The notes below the pieces were generated by a model, which worked only from the letters and a program-made list of their open reading frames with translations, was not told the origin of the DNA and did no database searches. Position numbers and translations under genes: made by a program. From Gnetum montanum (lineage: Eukaryota; Streptophyta; Gnetopsida; Gnetales; Gnetaceae), in assembly GCA_015680685.1 (NCBI GenBank), contig MNCI01035854.1, positions 253,654 through 317,653 of the forward strand: a stretch of 64,000 nt of DNA, written 5' to 3'. How positions within the stretch are numbered: position 1 is the first letter of the stretch; the number at the start of each line of letters is the position of its first letter. This document shows positions 60,230-64,000 of this stretch, piece after piece.

Positions 60230-60530
60230 CGCTGTGACACTAGGCAAGGGTTTCGGTGAGGGTTTTTGCATGCCCAGCATCATGAGATAGGATTAGGTTT
60301 TTTGTAGCATCCCACACCACAAGATGGAATGGGCGTTTTGTGTGTATCACAAGTGTAGCCCGTCCTGAAGGTTTTGGGCACTTTACATCCCATGCCATGG
60401 AACAAGGGTTTCCTACATGTCTCGTGCTATAGGATGGGACAAGGGTTCACAGATGTCTCGCACCACGGTGCAGGATAAGGGTTGTTTTGGTGTCCTGCAT
60501 GATGAAATAAGACTCAGTCAAGGTGGTCAC
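60230..60530 (+). repeat. Irregular repeat array with AAGGGTT and CCA-ATGG motifs
   Basis: Imperfect units of about 35-60 bases repeat 'aagggtt' together with small inverted pairs such as 'cccatgccatggaa' and 'cgcaccacggtgca'. At least six units can be traced by eye. No coding signal. Confidence 0.55.
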
Positions 60531-60609
60531 GGGTCATGTCCGTCAAGCTTTAGGCATCCCTAAAAGCGTAACAAGAAATAAAATATTAGTGTTGCTATGT
60601 TCATCACTT

Positions 60610-61010
60610 GGAAAATCTTGAAAATTTTACAATTGTCATGTTCCCTGGGAGCGTGACCTACACTTGGAAAATTTTTCAAAATTTTCTTAGTTGTTCAACA
60701 ATTGTCATGTTCCCTGGGAGTGTGACCAACACTGAAAAAGTTTTTACCATTTCTCATTAATAACTCTACAGTTGTCACGCTCCTTGGCAGCGTGACCAAC
60801 ACTTAGAAAAATTTTCAAATTTTTGCCAATAACTTTATAGTTGTTATGCTCCTTGATAGCGTGACCAACACTTAAAAATTTTTTCAAATTTTTACCAATA
60901 GCTTTGTAGTTGTCACCCTCCCTGGTAGCATGGCCAACACTTGGAAAAATTTTTGGTTGGAAAGTGTCATGCTTTGTGGGGAGTGCGACCAATGTTTAGA
61001 AAATTTTTGT
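60610..61010 (+). repeat. Six-unit, 69-base tandem array; each unit has a hairpin
   Basis: Units begin at about 60633, 60702, 60772, 60841, 60910 and 60965. Each has an inverted pair, best seen in unit 3: GTCACGCT, 7-base loop, AGCGTGAC, extendable to 11 base pairs with one bulge. 'ccaacacttggaaaaatttt' follows. Short minus-strand ORFs here are repeat-coded and not genes. Confidence 0.85.
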
Positions 61011-61019
61011 GATATTTTC

Positions 61020-64000
61020 TTTAATATTGTAACATTCAGAAGAAATGTAAGTGTTAGTGTTGTGCCCTGTTTGGAATCGGGCAAGTTAGATGGTGGTGCC
61101 AATATCCCTTCCCTATGGGGCTTTGGGAAAAGTTAGTTATGTTGCACGTAATTTTATTTTCTTTTTATCTTATTTTATGCATTGCTTACTTGCTATTTTT
61201 TATTATTTTTATTACCTTTTTCCAATACTAATGCTTTCATTACTATGGCATTGCAGGCTCTTGTTGAAACTTGCTCTCATTGTGGTCGACTTGGTGGGTA
61301 TCCTGTGTTGTATGAGTGATCCTGTGCTAAATGTTCCCACACCACATGCATGCATAGGACACCAGGTGGTCTAGTTTGGGGAGGGTGCACAGGAATTCTT
61401 AGAATTCCTACTTCAACACTTCAGTGTGATCATATGTTCACACTTGTCAGCTGAAGTAGCAGGTGTCCTAGTTGAGACATTGTTGCCTAGGGTGAATCGA
61501 GACATTTTGAAATTCATGTCTGACGAACCTACTAAAGGCGAAAGGGCAAGGAGTTCAAGTCAGTGTCCAAAAGGCCTTAGACTCTTGTCTTGGATTTGGA
61601 AAATGCTCGAGTTCCAGTGCTACCACAAATATAATACTGTATTTCTTGCTCGACGTATGCACATCATTTTCCAGAATCCACCTGGGATAGTTTACTATGC
61701 TGGAGGGTGAGCCCTATTATGATTTTTTCCTTTTTGTTTTACATTGGCTATTGTTTCATGGCTTAGGGTGCTAACTGCCTCTTTTGCCTATTGTTAGATT
61801 CTCCATTAATGTAAATGACCTCCATGATGGAGAGGGGGCGCTAGACTTGGCCCAAAAAATCCTACAGGATTTCTCATTTGTTGAGAACATGCGTGCTGAT
61901 GTGATAGGGAAAATTGGAGTAGATATGGTAGAATACCTTGGTAGGTATTCTAAGTCTTACGGGAAATTTTGGGATCTTAGCTAGTTGGACATTGAGTGCA
62001 TCTCCTAGATATCGAGTGTGGAGGAGGTTTCAATCTCACTACCGCCATTCCCCACACCATTTATGCCATCTAAATTATGTCACCTTTTACTTTCATGCAC
62101 TTTTAATTTTATATTTCCAGCATATTATTGATTTTACTCTTGTTTATTGCATTCATCCAAGGAGGTTACGATGGTTGTCTCAAGACGCACTGAGGCTAAC
62201 CTCCTCTTCAAGTATGGTGAGGTTGATGGTTCGCAGCGTTGGTTGTGCCACAAGGCCCCAGCAACAGTAACCCAAAATCTTCAATAGGCTAGGCTCATGG
62301 ACCTTTTCTTGGTGGTGAACCCAAACATCCTGATAGCAAAGATGATTGCCTTAGTTGACTCTTTCACTAAGAGCATCGACCATTTCCATATGCAGGTTCA
62401 CAACATGTGGGTGGTCTTTGAGATCATATATGTTCTCTTCTTGGATCTCTTCAACGTTCCCTCTGTAGGTCCACTAGTTAGCGAGAAGACCAGCAAGGAG
62501 CTGAACCATAGAGGGGACATTAAAGAGTGGTTGGGCACTGAGAAAGGCTACAAGGGTATACCCATGAAGCAAGTGAAATTTCTTATGGCCCAACACCTCT
62601 ATCCTGTCTTCTAGGCTCGTGCATTTCCTAAGCTGCTTTCTCAAGGAAAGGTCCTTAGGGTGGAGCAGGCTTGGGTTATGCAGGATGTGATAAAGGAAGG
62701 GACACAATACAACTAGGCTAAATACCTTGCTGATGACCTGCAAGCCAAAATTGTTAAGTTGTGTGGCAACCTTGAGGCATGATCCCATGCACATTTTGCC
62801 TTTTTTATAGCATGCCTATGAAGGTTTGTGGAATTTTTGGTGGTTCGTAAAAATGGACAATGGATGGTGCAAGATCGCACCCAAATTTCTAAACCATGGA
62901 TTCGCTATATATTTCGTACAACATGGTCACAGGATCCCTCAGAGGCTATTAGTGAGTCATTTGCAATGACTACCAAGGGCCACGCAGGGCCATCCTATGA
63001 TGCCCACGATAGTGCTAGAGAGGCTCCTCCAACAAACATTGATAACACAACAAGAGGGGCACAACTCATTGCTGAGATGATGAGATTGAAAATGCAGATC
63101 AAGAAGCCCTGCCTCATGGAGGAACCTATGCATGAGGTTGAAGAAAGGGTCAAGAAGCTGCGATTTAGACTTAACGACGCACGATCAGAATTAGCTAGTA
63201 AATATGCATTATTTAGTGTATTTTATCGTATATCTTCCTCTTATTATTATTATTATTATTGAATATTCTAATCTAGATTTGTGCAACATAGGCAAGAGGG
63301 CCCTTGCAGTAGAAGAGGAGCCCTTAGAGGATGATGTCCCTCAACCTGAGGGACACATGGCAGATGAGGACGTTGCCGAAGTGCTGAGGTAGCTTGAGGA
63401 AGAGGGGCTACAGTTTGAAGATGGTGAGTTTGATCATTTTTTGATGGCGTGCAGATGGACAATCCCCCTACTCTCACCCCTAAGGGCTTGCTAGGTAGGA
63501 GCTTTGCATCGCCATCTTCATTATGTCCTCTTTCTATTTTGTTTTCTCTCCCTTTTTTTGTACATATATATTTTTATAATTTTTATATTTTTGTGCTTTA
63601 TTTTGATGACCCTAAAATGTTTTATGTTACAGTGTGTGATGCCTTCACAGAGCATCCCAAATCTACATCCACTTTCTGCTCACAACCATGGGCAGAAACT
63701 CCAGATAAGTTTGCCTTCATGTAAGGTGCAGTGGATGACATGATTGAGCGCTTAAAACAAATAGATCTTGAGATAGGTGTGTTTATTTTACTGTCATTAC
63801 TTCGTTTTCTCTCTCTCCCCTTTTACTATTTTGTTTTTTGTTATATTTGCTGACTAATGTTTTGTCACTTGGATAATAGCCTTGCGACTTAAGTGGGACC
63901 CAAGTAGAGTGGTCCAAGTTCATGTAGTTCCTAAGTTCCCTCCTAAGGTAGAGTAGGTGCCTCATCGTATATACAATGAAGCTAGCAAGTACACATTGCA
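61020..64000 (+). pseudogene. Unrecognised multi-exon gene, decayed, runs off the window
   Basis: At least eight coding-like blocks are separated by short introns with good splice signals: up to 61131, 61257-61706, 61798-62026, 62162 to about 62780, 62825-63197, 63292-63423, 63455 to about 63493, 63633-63776, and from 63880. The 63197/63292 join keeps frame. The second block starts with two Cys pairs (CSHC and CAKC, with a stop between). The fourth has 'LVVNPNILIAKMIALVDSF' and 'IKEWLGTEKGYKGIPMKQ'. The fifth and sixth are charged and helical ('VEERVKKLRFRLNDARSE', 'VEEEPLEDDVPQPEGH'). Stops at 62290, 62612 and 62714 replace Gln/Trp-like codons. I recognise no family. It could be a transposon-encoded extra ORF, a captured host gene, or an old gene. 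Confidence 0.45.

Noticed and set aside
60610-61010. CRISPR-like array
   Set aside because: Units are directly adjacent with similar sequence throughout; there are no distinct spacers, and the DNA is plant nuclear.
60744-61102. Minus-strand ORF with repeated 'LSVGHA' peptide
   Set aside because: The peptide repeat is a by-product of the 69-base DNA tandem array, whose hairpins, not codons, are conserved.

Overview
The window is nuclear DNA of a land plant. It holds two intron-rich plant genes, a plant-type atypical bHLH transcription factor and the translesion polymerase REV1. Both sit in AT-rich DNA crowded with plant LTR retrotransposons: Ty3/gypsy with tRNA-Asp-type primer sites, Tat-lineage Ty3 with two RNase H domains, and Ty1/copia. 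An RTE-type LINE and tRNA-derived SINEs are also present. The low gene density suggests a large-genome vascular plant, possibly a gymnosperm, but the species cannot be told from this sequence. A 501-base N run (47894-48394) and isolated n bases mark it as a draft assembly. I saw no CRISPR, operon, rRNA or functional tRNA gene.

Layout. 1-576: LTR fragments in back-to-back orientation. 577-10366: element 1, a decayed Ty3 element with gag, protease, RT, RNase H and integrase all recognisable but full of stops. 10954-18440: element 2, with complete LTRs and a gag but no pol (a TR-GAG-like non-autonomous element). 19.2-19.4 kb: a short tandem repeat. 21689-23697 (minus): the bHLH gene, seven exons in perfect phase, with a candidate promoter near 24.27 kb and a CpG-rich patch at 25.73-25.97 kb. 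26.5-31.5 kb: SINE copies and an RTE LINE relic. 32583-45271 (minus): 22 consecutive REV1 exons covering BRCT, Y-family polymerase, three UBM-like motifs and the C-terminal domain; the first coding exon was not found.

46.1-47.8 kb: a copia relic and a duplication whose block edges coincide with single n bases, probably an assembly join. 48395-52233: element 3 (LTR with a duplicated TATA region, gag, start of protease), broken by what looks like the LTR of a minus-strand element. 52234-59620: element 4 (minus), a Tat-type pol with RT, RNase H, a second RNase H and integrase, followed by a long 3' region with repeat arrays. 59620-64000 (plus): a TATA promoter, two tandem arrays (one of hairpins) and an unrecognised, decaying multi-exon gene that runs off the window.

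Only bHLH and REV1 look functional. The bHLH gene is predicted to act in nuclear transcription and REV1 in damage-tolerant DNA synthesis; nothing suggests they work together. The rest is layered transposon history. Its most unusual parts are the variable 14-base U3 array of element 2, the hairpin arrays on both sides of the Tat pol, and the unidentified multi-exon unit at the right edge. All splice sites and translations were read by eye; no database search was possible.
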